From Lamellibrachia columna (taxonomy: Eukaryota > Annelida > Polychaeta > Sabellida > Siboglinidae): a DNA stretch of 64,000 nt. Positions 1 through 11,962 of this stretch are shown piece by piece. The position numbers were made by a program, and so were the translations under genes. The notes beneath the pieces are model-generated. The model had not been told where the DNA came from, searched no databases, and saw nothing but the letters and a program-made list of their open reading frames with translations. Location of the stretch: assembly GCA_963662155.1 (NCBI GenBank), contig OY759271.1, positions 12,850,898 to 12,914,897 of the forward strand, in the 5' to 3' direction. The number at the start of each line of letters is the position of its first letter. Within the stretch, counting starts at the first letter, position 1.

Positions 1-255
1 GTTGTCACATCGATATCATATGTTGTTGATTGGTCATATTCTTATTGCCTTCGTATTGGACTGAGGGTAGCCGTATTGGTCCGAGGCCGCAGGTAAACGA
101 TTCTACATTATCATGAGTAAATCTATGTGTAATAAATTTATTTCATCACCAACCGACGACAGCATTTTAACAAACAATCGGTTTTGGAGCGAGTGCGTGA
201 CGCGGTCCATGGCAACACAAAAACTATACGAACGTGAAAAATTTATAACATTTTA

Positions 256-540
256 TTAACTGACAATTGCGCATAATCTCGAGTGTGTATGCTCGCTACA
301 AAAACGAAACACAATTTTGTAAAATGTATATATTAAAACTATACTGAATGCTACACCATCCGGTCGTGTAAGATTTTGTTTTTGTGGCCGTGTTCTTGTT
401 TTTTTCATTTTGATGATTTCATTTGTATCATCTTCTGTAATGATTTTAATCCGGGAAGTTGCTTCCATGTTTGATGGTTGCTCCAGCTCCAATATCCTGT
501 TCAGGAGACCATCAATGACTCCGTCACTGGCATGCGCCAT
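256..540 (-). CDS. Candidate first coding exon, unknown protein
   Basis: An open frame starts at an ATG in good context (ATCATGG) at 540 and reads leftward. The first ~61 residues are charged and protein-like: an acidic/leucine stretch (VIDGLLNRILELEQ), then a basic KMKKTRTRPQKQ patch that could be a nuclear localisation signal. After about residue 61 the translation turns hydrophobic and looks like intron. A weak donor (GATG|GTGTAG, exon end near 357) lies at that change. Upstream sequence (541-680) is CpG-rich and holds a perfect CRE, as expected for a promoter. I do not recognise the family. The gene would continue past the left edge. A chance frame remains possible. Confidence 0.3.
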   Translation of the reverse strand: MAHASDGVIDGLLNRILELEQPSNMEATSRIKIITEDDTNEIIKMKKTRTRPQKQNLTRPDGVAFSIVLIYTFYKIVFRFCSEHTHSRLCAIVS

Positions 541-900
541 GATAAAATGAAACGTTCAAAATCTACGGCCGCGTGCGTGACGCGTTTGCCGCTGACTATA
601 CATTCCCGCGACCTGTTTTGGCGCGCGTCGAAACTAACGCGGATCTGTACAAACGCGTGATGGCGTTTGACGTCATAACCGAACGTTCTTGGTGAACTCG
701 GCCAATACGGATGAACTCACCACAATACGGGTTGAACTCGCCACAATACGGAATCTGACTATGCGTCATGCAGCAATACGACGTTATTAATCGGCCGATT
801 ACGTTGTATTTGGGCAATAACTTACACAGTCGATTAATAAGATGTTTTGTAGACGCTGCATTAGTGTTTTAGCCTTTACATTACACCGGATGCATTAGAA
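541..900 (-). promoter_or_regulatory. CpG-rich upstream region with CRE and short repeats
   Basis: This is upstream of the candidate exon at 540 (minus strand). It has many CpGs compared with its surroundings. The palindrome TGACGTCA at 668-675, the full consensus for CREB/ATF factors, lies about 128 bp before the ATG. At 692-751 a phrase like TGAACTCGCCACAATACGG occurs three times. No TATA box was found. Calling it a promoter is inference. Confidence 0.3.
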
Positions 901-928
901 CGTGTGCAATCCCGCGGCAAATTCTTCT

Positions 929-939
929 GTGTGTGTGTG

Positions 940-1000
<61 letters not shown>
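929..1000. repeat. (TG)n followed by (TGCG)n microsatellite
   Basis: TG dinucleotides run to about 952 and then pass into TGCG tetranucleotides. The array abuts the 3' end of the minus-strand LINE fragment that begins near 1005, so it may have grown from that element's tail. Confidence 0.95.
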
Positions 1001-1004
1001 TCTT

Positions 1005-2205
1005 CCTCCTTGTTCCTTGCTGTACAGGGGTGAGGGTCAGGTAAAGTATTGTCGAGCCACTCTTTCTGTTCTTTCTTTCCATAGTTTTCTATCGGCCGCT
1101 CCCTCTCTCCATCTTCTCATGTCCCTCCTCACGCAGTCCTCCCATCTCAGCTGTGGCCTTCCCCTTTTCCTGCGTCCTTGATGTTTTTCCACCTCTGCTC
1201 TCTTTGCTAGTTTGCTTACATCCATTCTTACCACGTGGCCTGCCCATCTCATCCTGCTTCTCACCAATCTTCCTGTTAGGCTACATTGCATCCCAACCTC
1301 TTTCCTTAGGTCATTCATCCTTCTTCTGTCCACCCTCTTTGTTCTTATTATTCGACGAACCCAGTTATCCTCACATACTTGCAGCTTCTGTTGTTGTTGT
1401 TCTGTCAACGCCACTGTCTCCAGACCATACAGGCATGCTGGTGTAACACACATTCGCAGGACTTTCCCTTTCAGCTTTTTTGAAATTTTTCTGTCCAACA
1501 TGACTCCCTCTACCTTTCTCCAAGCATTCGCTCCCGCTTGTGTCCGACGTCGCACTTCTGCTGCTGAATGCCCATTCTCCGTAACCATTCCTCCAAGGTA
1601 CACAAAGCCATCCACTTGCTTGATCTCCTTACCACCCAACCTGATGTTCAACTCCTCTCTCTGGTGTCCAATCCACATCACTTCGGTCTTCTCTAGGCTG
1701 ATTCTCAGTCCGTGCTTCTCGAACACCCCCTTCCTGTAGTTCTTATTTGCTTTCTGCTATTATGGCCAGATCGTCTGCGTACATAATCTTCCTGAGAATA
1801 TCCTTCGTGCTGATCTTCCTGCTGATTATTTCCATCACCATGATAAACAGTAAAGGGCTAAGGGCACTTCCCTGCCTCAAACCGATGTTAACTGGAAACT
1901 CTTCCGACAAATCAGATCCAACCACAACTATTCCTTTTGTTCTCTCATACATTGCTTCCACCATCCTGGCTTCTGCTTCTGACACTCCCATCCATCTCGC
2001 TGTTGCCATCATCATCTCTCTAGGGACTGTGTCATAGGCCTTCTCCAGGTCCACAAATCCCACTGCCATTCTCCCGTGCATCTCCAACCTCTTCTGTACC
2101 ATTTGTCTTAATGCAAACATCCCATCAGTCGTCCCTCTGCCCTTTCTTAATCCCTGTTGTTCTTCACCCAATTCTTGCTCTACTTTCTTTCGGATCCTCA
2201 CATCC
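1005..2205 (-). mobile_element. Broken non-LTR retrotransposon (LINE), RT C-terminal half
   Basis: Two adjoining minus-strand frames encode the end of a reverse transcriptase. Frame 2201-1743 carries FVDLEKAYDTVPRE, the GLRQGSALSPLLF motif and an intact MYADD catalytic box. Frame 1726-1037 carries the thumb and post-RT region (KTEVMWIG, YLGGMVTENG, SRMRWAGHVVRM, GRRKRGRPQLRW). A frameshift or small deletion near 1727-1745 separates them, just after AIIAESK. The N-terminal RT part, endonuclease and 5' end are absent, so the copy is 5'-truncated and dead. Such phrases are typical of non-LTR elements; I do not assign a clade. Confidence 0.88.
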
Positions 2206-2231
2206 AGGATGTGTACATTAGTTTTATTCTC

Positions 2232-2351
2232 GGATCAGTCAAGCATGCAGTGACCAGCAAATAGCCATGTTCTTAGCGGTGAACAGGAAAAGGATCAGTC
2301 AAGCATGCAGTGACAATGCAAATATCAACGTTCTTAGCGATGAACATGAAA
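2232..2351. repeat. Two-copy direct repeat, 60 bp
   Basis: The phrase GGATCAGTCAAGCATGCAGT begins at 2232 and again at 2292, and both copies continue to a shared TTCTTAGCG-TGAACA ending. It sits between the LINE truncation point and the 70-bp array. Confidence 0.8.
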
Positions 2352-2400
2352 ACAGTCGTGCAGATATGAACTAACAGAATGTGGTAGAATGATTGTGTCC

Positions 2401-3030
2401 ACTTAATGGCGGGGGCCGTAACATACCGCGTAGGTCGTCGGGCTCGCAGACCGGGGTCTGGACCGTCTTACTTAATGACGGGGCGCCTTAACATGGCGCG
2501 TAGGTCGTCGGGCTCACAGACCGGGGTCTGGACCGTCTTACTTAATGACGGGGCGCCGTAACATAGCGCGTAGGTCGTCGGGCTCGCAGACCGGGGTCTG
2601 AACCGTCTTACTTAATGACGGGGCGCCGTAACATAGCACGTAGGTCGTCGGGCTCGCAGAACGGGGTCTGGACCGTCTTACTTAATGACGGGGCGCCGTA
2701 ACATAGCGCGTAGGTCGTCGGGCACGCAGACCGGGGTCTGAACCGTCTTACTTAATGACGGGGCGCCGTAACATAGCGCGTAGGTCGTCGGGCTCGCAGA
2801 ACGGGGTCTGAACCGTCTTACTTAATGACGGGGCGCCGTAACATGGCGCGTAGGTCGTCGGGCGCACAGACCGGGGTCTGGACCGTCTTACTTAATGACG
2901 GGGCGCCGTAACATAGCGCGTAGGTCGTCGGGCTCGCAGACCGGGGTCTGAACCGTCTTACTTAATGACGGGGGCCGTAACATAGCGCGTAGGTCGTCGG
3001 GCTCGCAGACCGGGGTTTGAACCGTCTTTC
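2401..3030. repeat. 70-bp tandem array of a tRNA-like SINE head, 9 copies
   Basis: Units start at 2401 and repeat every 70 bp to about 3030, with few substitutions. Each unit reads like a tRNA-derived SINE head: an A-box-like TAGCGCGTAGGTCG and, about 30 bp on, GGGTCTGAACC, resembling the pol III B box. The unit is about the length of a tRNA. The last unit runs straight into a SINE body (next feature). The family link comes from comparison with the complete copy at 42,095-42,413, whose own head has a clearer B box (GGTTCGAATCC). Confidence 0.75.
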
Positions 3031-3235
3031 TACTGATTAGAAGCTTGGACAATTCTATTCACCCCTCGTTGTCTTAGTTCATTCAGGTGTATAAATGGGT
3101 ACACGGCTATAGACTGCTGTGGATAGGGGTGAACGAACAGTCTTCGTGCGGTAAATGTCGCGTAGCTGAATGCTTCTCAGAGAAGTCGATTTGGTGCTGT
3201 AATGACAGCGTGCCGAGTGCTTTATATATACAGCT
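3031..3235 (+). mobile_element. SINE body (same family as 37.3 and 42.1 kb)
   Basis: The sequence aligns by eye with 42,165-42,413 and 37,335-37,562. Shared phrases in the same order are GACAATT..., TTCATTCAG.TGTATAA, GGCTA.AGAC, AGTCTTCG.GC.GTAA and GAATGCTTC.CAGAGAAGTCGA. The 3' end is degenerate. Together with the upstream head array it makes one SINE with a multiplied tRNA-like part. Confidence 0.7.
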
Positions 3236-3829
3236 TATTTAAGGTCGAAATATACTGTCATATGATATCAAATATAATGCTGTTCTCATATTTATGATGA
3301 CGTAGAAATGGCGCGTGCTTGTGTTTGTAACGGATACTGTCCGTTCAAGGCAGGCTATTGTTAAGTATGAAGCAGTAAACAAATGACTATATGTGGTGTT
3401 CTTAATTAGTCTAGTTGCAGAAGCTGCATTCTTGATGGACACCCCTATGAATACACCCCTATGAATACAATACAATGATACGATTGTGTTTACGACGTCA
3501 CTTTCCTTACATAATGCCACTGATTAAATATCCGTGTTATGAATTCTTAGTATAGGATCGTTCAATGTTGTTATCCCGTCTGTTCTCATATTCATTGGAA
3601 TGTAATTGCGTGATGTTTTTATGGATGTCACTTGCCACCGAGGAAAATGAAGCATACATATTGATATATTGATAGCGAACTATAAATATACGCGCACAAA
3701 CGAGTGTCGGTATTATGCTGTTTATTTCGTTCCATTCACCATATACATCAGCTTGATCACGTTGGGTTGTCCAACGTGGGAAGTTCTATCAATACAGTAA
3801 TTGGCCACACAACAAAGTTCTCTGTGAGC
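3236..3829. other. Unassigned intergenic stretch
   Basis: No coding signal or known element was seen. A short phrase (ACACCCCTATGAATACA) is tandemly duplicated near 3438-3470. Confidence 0.6.
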
Positions 3830-4108
3830 ACAACATTCACATAACGCATTACGTAACAATGCCAACTCGTCACAGTCACATAACGCATTACGTAACAATG
3901 TCCACTCGTCACAGTCACATAACGCAATACGTAACAATGTCCACTCGTCACAGTCACATAACGCATCACGTAACAATGCCCACTCGTCACAGTCACATAA
4001 CGCATCACGTAACAATGCCCACTCGTCACATTCACATAACGCATCACGTAACAATGCCCACTCGTCACATTCACATAACGCATCACGTAACAACGCCCAC
4101 TCGTCAGC
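3830..4108. repeat. 39-bp minisatellite, ~7 copies
   Basis: The unit contains CACTCGTCACAGTCACATAA and CGCATCACGTAACAATG. The period is a multiple of three, so open frames cross the array on both strands (13-residue repeats such as DEWALLRDALCDC). I take these frames as by-products of the period, because there is no start, splice or flanking coding context. Confidence 0.95.
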
Positions 4109-4155
4109 ACCCGTGTGTGTAGCGGCCGGTTGCTTATCGACAAACACTCCCGTTG

Positions 4156-4535
4156 TAAACAATCAACAACGTTATAAACAATCAACAACGTTATAAACAA
4201 TCAACGCCGTTATAAAGAATCAACAACGTTATAAAGAATCAACAACGTTATAAACAATCAACACCGTTATAAACAATCAACAACGTTATAAACAATCAAC
4301 AACGTTATAAACAATCAACGCCGTTATAAAGAATCAACAATGTTATAAACAATCAACGCCGTTATAAAGAATCAACAACGTTATAAACAATCAACAACGT
4401 TATAAACAATCAACACCGTTATAAACAATCAACAACGTTATAAACAATCAACAACGTTATAAACAATCAACAACATTATAAACAATCAACGCCGTTATAA
4501 AGAATCAACAACGTTATAAACAATCAACAACGTCG
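4156..4535. repeat. 19-bp minisatellite, ~20 copies
   Basis: The unit is ACAATCAACAACGTTATAA with ACACCG, ACGCCG and AGAATC variants. It directly follows the 39-bp array. Confidence 0.95.
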
Positions 4536-4829
4536 TATCTCTTACGAATCTGACTTCTTTTAATGATAGCACAGTCTCAAGTACCATACCACTGCGCCGA
4601 CATGGAATCACCGTGATAACCATTGTAATGTTTTGTACGACTGTATGAATTATTATCCGTTTTGCAATTATTGTTACTCTTGTCCACACATTCATTGCTA
4701 CATATTACCACGAAATGGTCGTTACTCATCATGTCTCGCAAGCCACGAAACTAATGTTCATAAATGGCATCCACCTGAACAGGGAACCTTCGACCGTGTG
4801 CAACAACTATGGCAGGTCAAAGCATTACA

Positions 4830-5175
4830 GTAGGGGGTCATATTGGCTCATGTTCTCAGATGGCCTCCAGAGTACTGACTGAGCGTAGGCGCTTCTTTCC
4901 ACCGGACACGGTTTTGGGCCTGCGTTTCCAGCTCTTTCCATCTACGTCCTGCCTTTGTCATCTCTGCTTCACCTTCTCTGCGCCAGGTGTGTCTTTGCTT
5001 TCCCTTTTTCCTTTTGCCTTGAGGGTTCCACGTGAGCGCCTGTATTGTGGTATGTTGTGTAGGTTCCCGCAGAGAATGGTCTATCCAGCTCCACGTCCTG
5101 TTTTGATGTTCAATCGGTTCTTGCTTTGTTCTTTCCCATGGTACTTCATTGGTAATAGTTTCTTGCCACAATGAC
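4830..5175 (-). mobile_element. LINE 3' fragment, C-terminal coding remnant
   Basis: The minus frame 5171-4848 reads WSWIDHSLREPTQH, QALTWNPQGKRKKGKQRHTW and RRWKELETQAQNRVRW. This matches the familiar end of metazoan non-LTR elements (W-x-W-I-G-H-x-L-R, WNPQGKRRRGRP, TW...L...AQDR..W). The RT itself is missing, so this is a severely 5'-truncated copy. Confidence 0.85.
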
Positions 5176-6790
5176 TGCAGAAAATATTACCTGAAATCAT
5201 TTGTGAAACTACTTGACGTCAGACGATGAACCTGCCCGATATACACACTGAGATGCATATCAGTCTTCTAAGCATCCATACGCGTATTGAACCTCAACAG
5301 TTACGTACGTTGGTGAACGCGTGACGTATTACGGCTTTAGATAAATTCTACACCAAACGCTTATGTCGTTTCGAGCACATCATCACGCGTGACATGCCCG
5401 AACGATCAAACCTACAGATTTTCCCGTTAAACAGCGCTTATTGTTTCATCGAATACAATTACCTAATTTGTGCAAATCAACTCTTAGCTAACTGCGACCA
5501 TGTAAGCAGAGAGTTCGTGGTGGAATTATGGTCTGATCGTAGAATTCGTATCGTTATAAATAACATAATTAACGCACAGACAAGTGTTGCTGGACAATGC
5601 TACTTGTTTGAACAGAAACGTCAGCGCAATGCAACACAGTTAGTGTTTCATCGATTTCAATCAGTGTTTCAGTGGCATAATCTGGTTTCCACGAGGACGG
5701 TTCATGTTGTAGAAATAATTGCTACGTTTAATATTTCACGGATTCAGGTAGCGCCACATTGGCGCCTTCGGTTCGTACGGCTTCACACAGTGTACTTTAC
5801 GTACGTGAAAGGGTTCTCTTTAACGCCATTCCTTGGTGCGCGATTAATATTTTCAGTTGCGGTTAAATTGCGTCATCGTTCAGTCACATGACGTGTCAGT
5901 AAACGCGTCATTATATCCGTTGTCGCCGCGAGCATGACAGCGTGCTTTGCCCGACGTTACAGCCATTCAGTCGCCACGTCGTTGGAACCGCTGCAGATTG
6001 GTTGCATATCGTCTCACAGTCGTATGATACAAATGCATTTCCCACTGACAACATAACGACACGGTCTTGGTCGTCTTTGTTAACGCGTGTAATAATGTGT
6101 GTAATATTGCCGACACTGTATCAACACAGTAAGCATCGGGTGACGTCCCCTTTGTGGGTTTCATTGGAAATGTTATAAATAGGCTACTGAGAGATTAAGT
6201 GTCGCAATACAATATATGATAACAGTGATTCACGTATTGTAGTTGTGCACATCATAACACATTAAATGTAGGCCTACCTATGTCATTATAAATGAACCAT
6301 TGGTATTAGTATTTCAATGCTAGTTGTTTTAACACATAATAGAAGTACATGTGTTATTGTTTGTTCTCTCTGTTTCACTTCCAAATGTGTTTATGTGTGA
6401 AACACCAACATGGCGGCTGGCGAGACTTGTGTCTCTCGAATAACGACTTTACCATTCAGCATAATATGCTAACATAATATTCGAGTCGAAACAGTCAAAT
6501 TAAAGAGATAACGCGCAATTTTCATCAAGTTATTTTAAACAATTGTCGTTCTTTGAATCACATTAGTGTAGTCACGATGTTAGGATATATATAATTTATA
6601 CTACATCAACTGGTTTTAGGATAAGAACGATTATACTCTGTTCTTTTATTCATAGCGGTATCCGCATTTAGCGCTTTGCGTTTGACTCCTGCAAGACTTG
6701 TTCACTCGAATATCACATCAACGTTTCTGGGAGGCGTTCAGCCATGCAACGTCTGCAGGAGGCAATCAAGAACCACTGTGGTTACTGCCC
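5176..6790. other. Unassigned stretch with a 165-residue open frame
   Basis: A plus frame at 5394-5891 is open for 165 codons. Its product shows no domain, no repeats and no clear splice context, and I do not recognise it; it may be chance in CpG-containing DNA. The rest (5892-6790) is AT-rich with no feature seen. Confidence 0.35.
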
Positions 6791-6848
6791 GAACTGTACT
6801 CCTTTACGTAACTGACGACGAACTGTACTCCTTTACGTAACTGACGAC
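6791..6848. repeat. Two-copy 29-bp tandem repeat
   Basis: GAACTGTACTCCTTTACGTA followed by ACTGACGAC occurs at 6791 and again at 6820. Confidence 0.9.
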
Positions 6849-7215
6849 ATTCTGTAACCAGCTGAGTGAACCGTGGGACGTGGAGTGAAAGAGATGGCCC
6901 AGCCTCAGAACTGCTGCCTCGGGATTCTGACCCCCATTGAGAGTTCGCATCAATAATGACAACTTTGTGCCAGAGATCGACACGAATATCGCATCAAAGA
7001 TCACACGCAACGCGCGATGTATAATGCATTAGGCACAATGACCGCCAGTAATGGCGAGAGAGTCGGTTCCTTCCTGTGTCAGTACTTCCCTTAATGCATT
7101 TACTAGCTATAGGTTAACCACTGCGCTCTCCATGGCGTTCTCGTCTGTCTTGTGCATATTGAAGAAGACATACCAACTAACAATACTGGTCAAGGGGTCG
7201 GACACTGATTACAGC

Positions 7216-7290
7216 AGCGGATCTGGGGGGTCTTAATGGTCTCAAGACCCCCTAAGGCCATAGAGGGGGGTGTTAGACCCCCTGTGTCCG
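7216..7290. other. G/C-run hairpin cluster
   Basis: GGGGGTCTT at 7226-7234 pairs perfectly with AAGACCCCC at 7244-7252 across a 9-nt loop. A second pair (GAGGGGGG near 7264 and GACCCCCT near 7277) follows. The surroundings (6850-7560) are otherwise featureless. Confidence 0.7.
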
Positions 7291-7559
7291 TGGCAAATAT
7301 AATGGTAAAGGACTACGTATATAGGCGTACATCAGAACTAGTGTCAATGTAAAGACTGAAGTATTAGCAGCCGATTAATATTAACACTTCTGTGAGTAGA
7401 ACGACACACTTTTTTGATGAAAGTAGGCCAAAAAGGTGTTTTTGAAAACGTGGATGGGAGTGGCTTTAAAGTGCTCTAACATAAAAACTAATTAACACAC
7501 AGCTATGTATGCATTCGGCATTTTAGATACAGCGAGGAACACGTAATCTTTCTCAACAC

Positions 7560-7990
7560 GAATAAGATTAGAATCTTCAGCACCAATGTGAAAAGAGTGC
7601 TGCTATATGGCTCTGAGACATGGATAGTAACCAAGACAACAACCCGAATGCTACAAACATTCATTAACAAATGTCTAAGATACATCCTGAAAACCAAATG
7701 GCAAGATAAAGTCACAAACAAAGAAAGAGATTGCTGCAAGAAGAAAATGGACATGGATAGGATACACCAATGTCACGAGACAGGCCTTAGACTGACCAAA
7801 ACTACTTGGAGGAGATCAATAGCCGAGGAAGTAAAGAAACATGGAACCACCTGGAAAGAAATGAAGAAAGCAGCATAACAGAGTGCATTGGAAAAAAGTT
7901 TCGGTTTTTTTGTTTCGGCCCTGCGCTCTACCTTGAGCGAAGATGACTAACTAAGTAAGTAAGTAAATAAGTATGTATGTATGTAAATAA
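7560..7990 (+). mobile_element. LINE 3' fragment with (GTAA)n tail
   Basis: The plus frame 7588-7878 reads KRVLLYGSETWIVTKTTTRM, LQTFINKCLRYILK and RRSIAEEVKKHGTTWKEM. These are the post-RT phrases of the same broad LINE type as 4830-5175 (LLYGSETW, LQTFINKCLRKIL, TW...). A terminal phrase CCCTGCGCTCTACCTTGAGC and a GTAA/GTAT short tail (7951-7990) mark the 3' end. The middle of the C-terminal region has an internal deletion. Non-functional. Confidence 0.85.
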
Positions 7991-8009
7991 ATTGTACATT
8001 TTATTTTAA

Positions 8010-8232
<223 letters not shown>

Positions 8233-8520
8233 CACTAGCTCTGTATTTGAAATTAGTCTCATTAATCGTTTATACTTGAAGCGATGTTAAGCACGGTCCA
8301 CCGATAGTCCTACACATATCAACACCATTTCCGGAGGTATCCTCAGCAATGTTCGTGTCGTAGTGTCCTCACTTGAATCGTCATAAACGTGATGTTAACA
8401 CTTGACAAACGTCGAGTAGCCCGATATACCTTCTAGAAACGTGTGCACGATGAATGTTTCTCCTTAGAACGAAATTAATTGTCAGCGCATTGCCTGCAAC
8501 AATCCAGAGACGACCGCCGC

Positions 8521-8828
8521 GTCTTGACGTACACCGTGCCTTGATGTACACCGTGCCTTGACGTACACCGTGCCTTGATGTACACCGTGCCTTGATGTAC
8601 ACCGTGCCTTGACGTACACCGTGCATTGACGTACACCGTGCCTTGACGTACACCGTGCATTGACGTACACCGTGCATTGACGTACACCGTGCCTTGACGT
8701 ACACCGTGCCTTGACGTACACTGTGCCTTGACGTACACCGTGCCTTGACGTACACCGTGCCTTGACGTACACCGTGCATTGACGTACACCGTGCATTGAC
8801 GTACACCGTGCCTTGACGTACACCGTGC
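8521..8828. repeat. 17-bp minisatellite, ~18 copies
   Basis: The unit is GTGCCTTGACGTACACC with C/A (GCCTT or GCATT) and C/T variants. Seventeen is not a multiple of three, and the overlapping minus-strand frames (8381-8868) are repeat artefacts. Confidence 0.95.
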
Positions 8829-11723
8829 AAAGGCGGTCGTGTATTTTACCATAGCATTTCTCTCTCATTTAGTGTTCTACGAAGTGTGATTTCTTTAAAT
8901 AATGATTACAGTGTACATCGTGTATTGAAACATATTATTTCTTTTCCATCATACAAGCACATGTGCATACTAATAACAATTAAGAAAAATAAATGCACAT
9001 TGTACATTGATAATCTGTCGAAACAAAACGGGCATGATCCCGTCTTAGCTAACTCGCGAACGGTATTTTGGAAACGAGAGCTCGCATAGTTACTGTTAGT
9101 CATTCTTGAGCGGAGCCGATTCTATTTACAGAAGCGTGACGAAGTCTTTGATAACTGGTCACACATTTGTAATGTTGATACTTGATGTTCGCTTCTTTTG
9201 CATTTATTAGTATTTAATAGTGTGAACCGAAAACAGATTTACATATAATAATAATAATAATTTTATTTAAACACCATAAAATCCGGGGCTAATGCTCCGT
9301 TCGCGTGTGTGGACGTAAATACATAAAATAGTATTTTTAAATTACGCATGAAAAGAAAGTGCAAAAAGAAAGTACAATAGACAATAAAATAATATAAATT
9401 GGTCACTGCTTTGTAAATACTAATACTTGGCATACAATGTATACAGTTGTAAATACTGTGAAGAAAAAATAAATAGGTCTACATCGTATAAAACTCGGAC
9501 ATTAATACAACGCACAGGTAGAGCATATGTGGAATGGGGCGTGATGTTAAAACTAAAATTATGATCACACATCGGAGGCCACTTGAATTGTGATGCTTTT
9601 ATAGATACTTAAATTACCGATATGACAGCAGAAACACAACGTTATTAGTGCGGTTTAACGACACACTCAAAAAGGTCGTTTTCGTTTCTACGGCGACGCC
9701 ATTGTAAATGCCAGACGCTCATCGGGAAGCGTTAAATAATCAATGTACTTAAATGTATCGATGAAATACTGTGCGACCGTTCTGGTAGTCAGCCCGACTA
9801 GACGTTCCACAGCCGCGACACACGCCGATTGTCGCTGGCACAGAAGCATGATTGGGAATCCAGACAAACTCGATTGCCCGTTAGGTCAAATGAGAAATGT
9901 GTTTAAACCAATCCGATACGCGTAACCTTTAGACATACAAATGACAACTATTCGTGACACAACCGTCAGCTTAGCATGACGAATACGCTGCAGTGGATTG
10001 TAAACGAGAAGGGTCAGACCACGATGAGTTTTTATTTTTTATCGCGGGTTTCATGTTGTCCGCCATTATTTAAATGAATAAGGATCTTTGTCTTTTATTT
10101 TGTCGCGTTATATATGCCTCTGCTTGAAGTCAATGATCTGCGTGTAGGTATATATGTGTGTCACACGTGCGAACGTTTTATAAGATATATATATATATAT
10201 AATTGTATAATTTAATTTACCAAACTTGCTACGGAAACTGTTTGGTCGCGGATGTCAAGAAATTGCATATTTTTATGGATTCACTTCTAAATAGAGCAAC
10301 TAGAAACGCTAGCAATGACGGGAATGCGTCGTGGATTACTGAAAATCAGGTGAATAAGTCGCCTTTAATGCAAATCATTTGACACTAGTTGTACTAGGAA
10401 TGTAATGATATTCCACTATAGTAAACACATCCAGCTAGTCACTTTAGAGCAGTGATTGGGGGGTATATTAAAAGTTATAATTATATATAAGTCACCTTTG
10501 AAACGGCGGTAATCACACATTGGCTTATATTTTTGTCATGATTAGAAACGCTTGTGGGCCCAGCATAACAATGTGGCATCTATACATATACATATACATA
10601 TATACATATACATAGCTAACATGGAATGACGCTTTCAATGTTTTCAGCTCGTGGTATCCTATACTATTACATTATTACATTACTATTACTCCTAAATAAT
10701 ATAAATAATATTGTTTTGATAGTTACGCATACATCTGCGATCACCTCATCACTTCAACAATGACGTCATTCTCCTAATTAAACGATATTGAAATCCACTC
10801 TAATCACGACACCATGACGATCGACCAGTGGTTAGAATATAATCCTATCGACTTGCTTTGTGCGGTGGTAACCGGGAATGAACTCGTGCAAACAATAGAC
10901 TCACATATGTCGCATTGACTGCTCCGTCAACGCAACGTGTGAACCAAGTTTGTTTGTTTACACGAGTCCTTCGCCACAGCGGTAGCGATAATTAACAGAA
11001 AGGCGTCAAATCACTTCACGGGCTGATGTCGTATGCGATAAATTGGTGTAGACGGGTGAGGTTCACGCGATGTCAAATCATACGTTTGGCCGGCCACCAC
11101 GGTTTGTTTGTCGTTAGACGACAGCGCGTTCTCTGTGATGGCGTAAAAACAGACAAAGTGAGATGTATGAAAACTGTTGGCAGACGCGATTGTCTGTGCA
11201 TATGGAAGATATGCATGTATTAGAACCATTACCTCGTGTTGAGGATAGATAGAGGCACTATCTGCATACGTCAATACGCATCGCTAGAAATACACTATCC
11301 GCAGAATAATGCATACTAACCTTTGTCTTGCATTTGATAAAACATAAAATAACCACATTCGTGTAATTCATGTAAGGGAGCACACTATTATGAATGCATC
11401 ATGGAGACATGAATATTAATCACAAGTGACTGATACTAATAATTAAGGACGATACACCTAATGCGAAACAAACACAAATACAATAACAGTAATTGCAATA
11501 GTTTTGTACACAAACCACCCGTCTTGTCTGTTGCGCTGCATAATTGTTCGCCGACATAGCTGTGAGCTGGGTATAACTGTCAGCTGGCATAGCTGTATAC
11601 TGACATAGCTGCGAACTGTTCGCTGGCATAACTGCTTCCGGGTGTGTATAATACATAACTATACATTATACGAACATCGGAAGCGATAGCCAGGAAAAAG
11701 ACAAACGGCTAAGCGTGGAATAG
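8829..11723. other. Unassigned intergenic DNA with a degraded element end
   Basis: A (TAA)n tract with TTTTATTTAAACACCATAAA (9248-9282), then CCGGGGCTAATGCTCCGTTCG, looks like the minus-strand 3' end of a retroelement. Small (AT)n and (ATACAT)n runs lie near 10,185 and 10,580. A TGACGTCA palindrome lies near 10,760. No convincing coding exon was seen. Confidence 0.5.
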
Positions 11724-11962
11724 CACATCATGTCATCTGCGTTATCTGATATCTACATTGTCACGCAATCTGATTGTGGCTCGCTGTCGTCGTTGCGTTG
11801 TCCACAGCGAATCGTCTACTCCGGGATTATGTTGAGCTGCATTCACGTAGACGCCAGGCACGCAATCAATGAATATGTAGCCCACATCAAACCCTTTCTA
11901 CAATCAACCTTTCAAACGCGGCGAGGAAATGATTCGTTTGCGTTGTCAGCTGTGGCGAGCGA
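11724..11962 (+). repeat. Dispersed repeat, copy 1 (partner at 36.3 kb)
   Basis: About 240 bp align by eye with 36,292-36,521 in the same orientation. Shared phrases are TCATGTCATCTGCGTTATCT, TCGTCGTTGCGTTGTCCACA, CGGGATTATGTTG, ATTCACGTAGACGCCAGG and CAATCAATGAATATGTAGCC. Both are also open in one frame, but frame preservation is incomplete, so a mobile or duplicated non-coding element is likelier than a gene. Family unknown. Confidence 0.8.

Noticed and set aside
3722..4200. Repeat-protein frames with a DEWALLRDALCDC-like unit
   Set aside because: The period of 39 bp keeps frames open by itself; there is no flanking coding sequence, splice signal or sensible start.
5394..5891. 165-codon plus-strand frame as a real gene
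   Set aside because: No domain, composition bias, splice context or promoter; kept only as a note in the region entry.
8381..8868. Three overlapping minus-strand frames of 125-149 codons
   Set aside because: They are translations of the 17-bp minisatellite and change frame from unit to unit.
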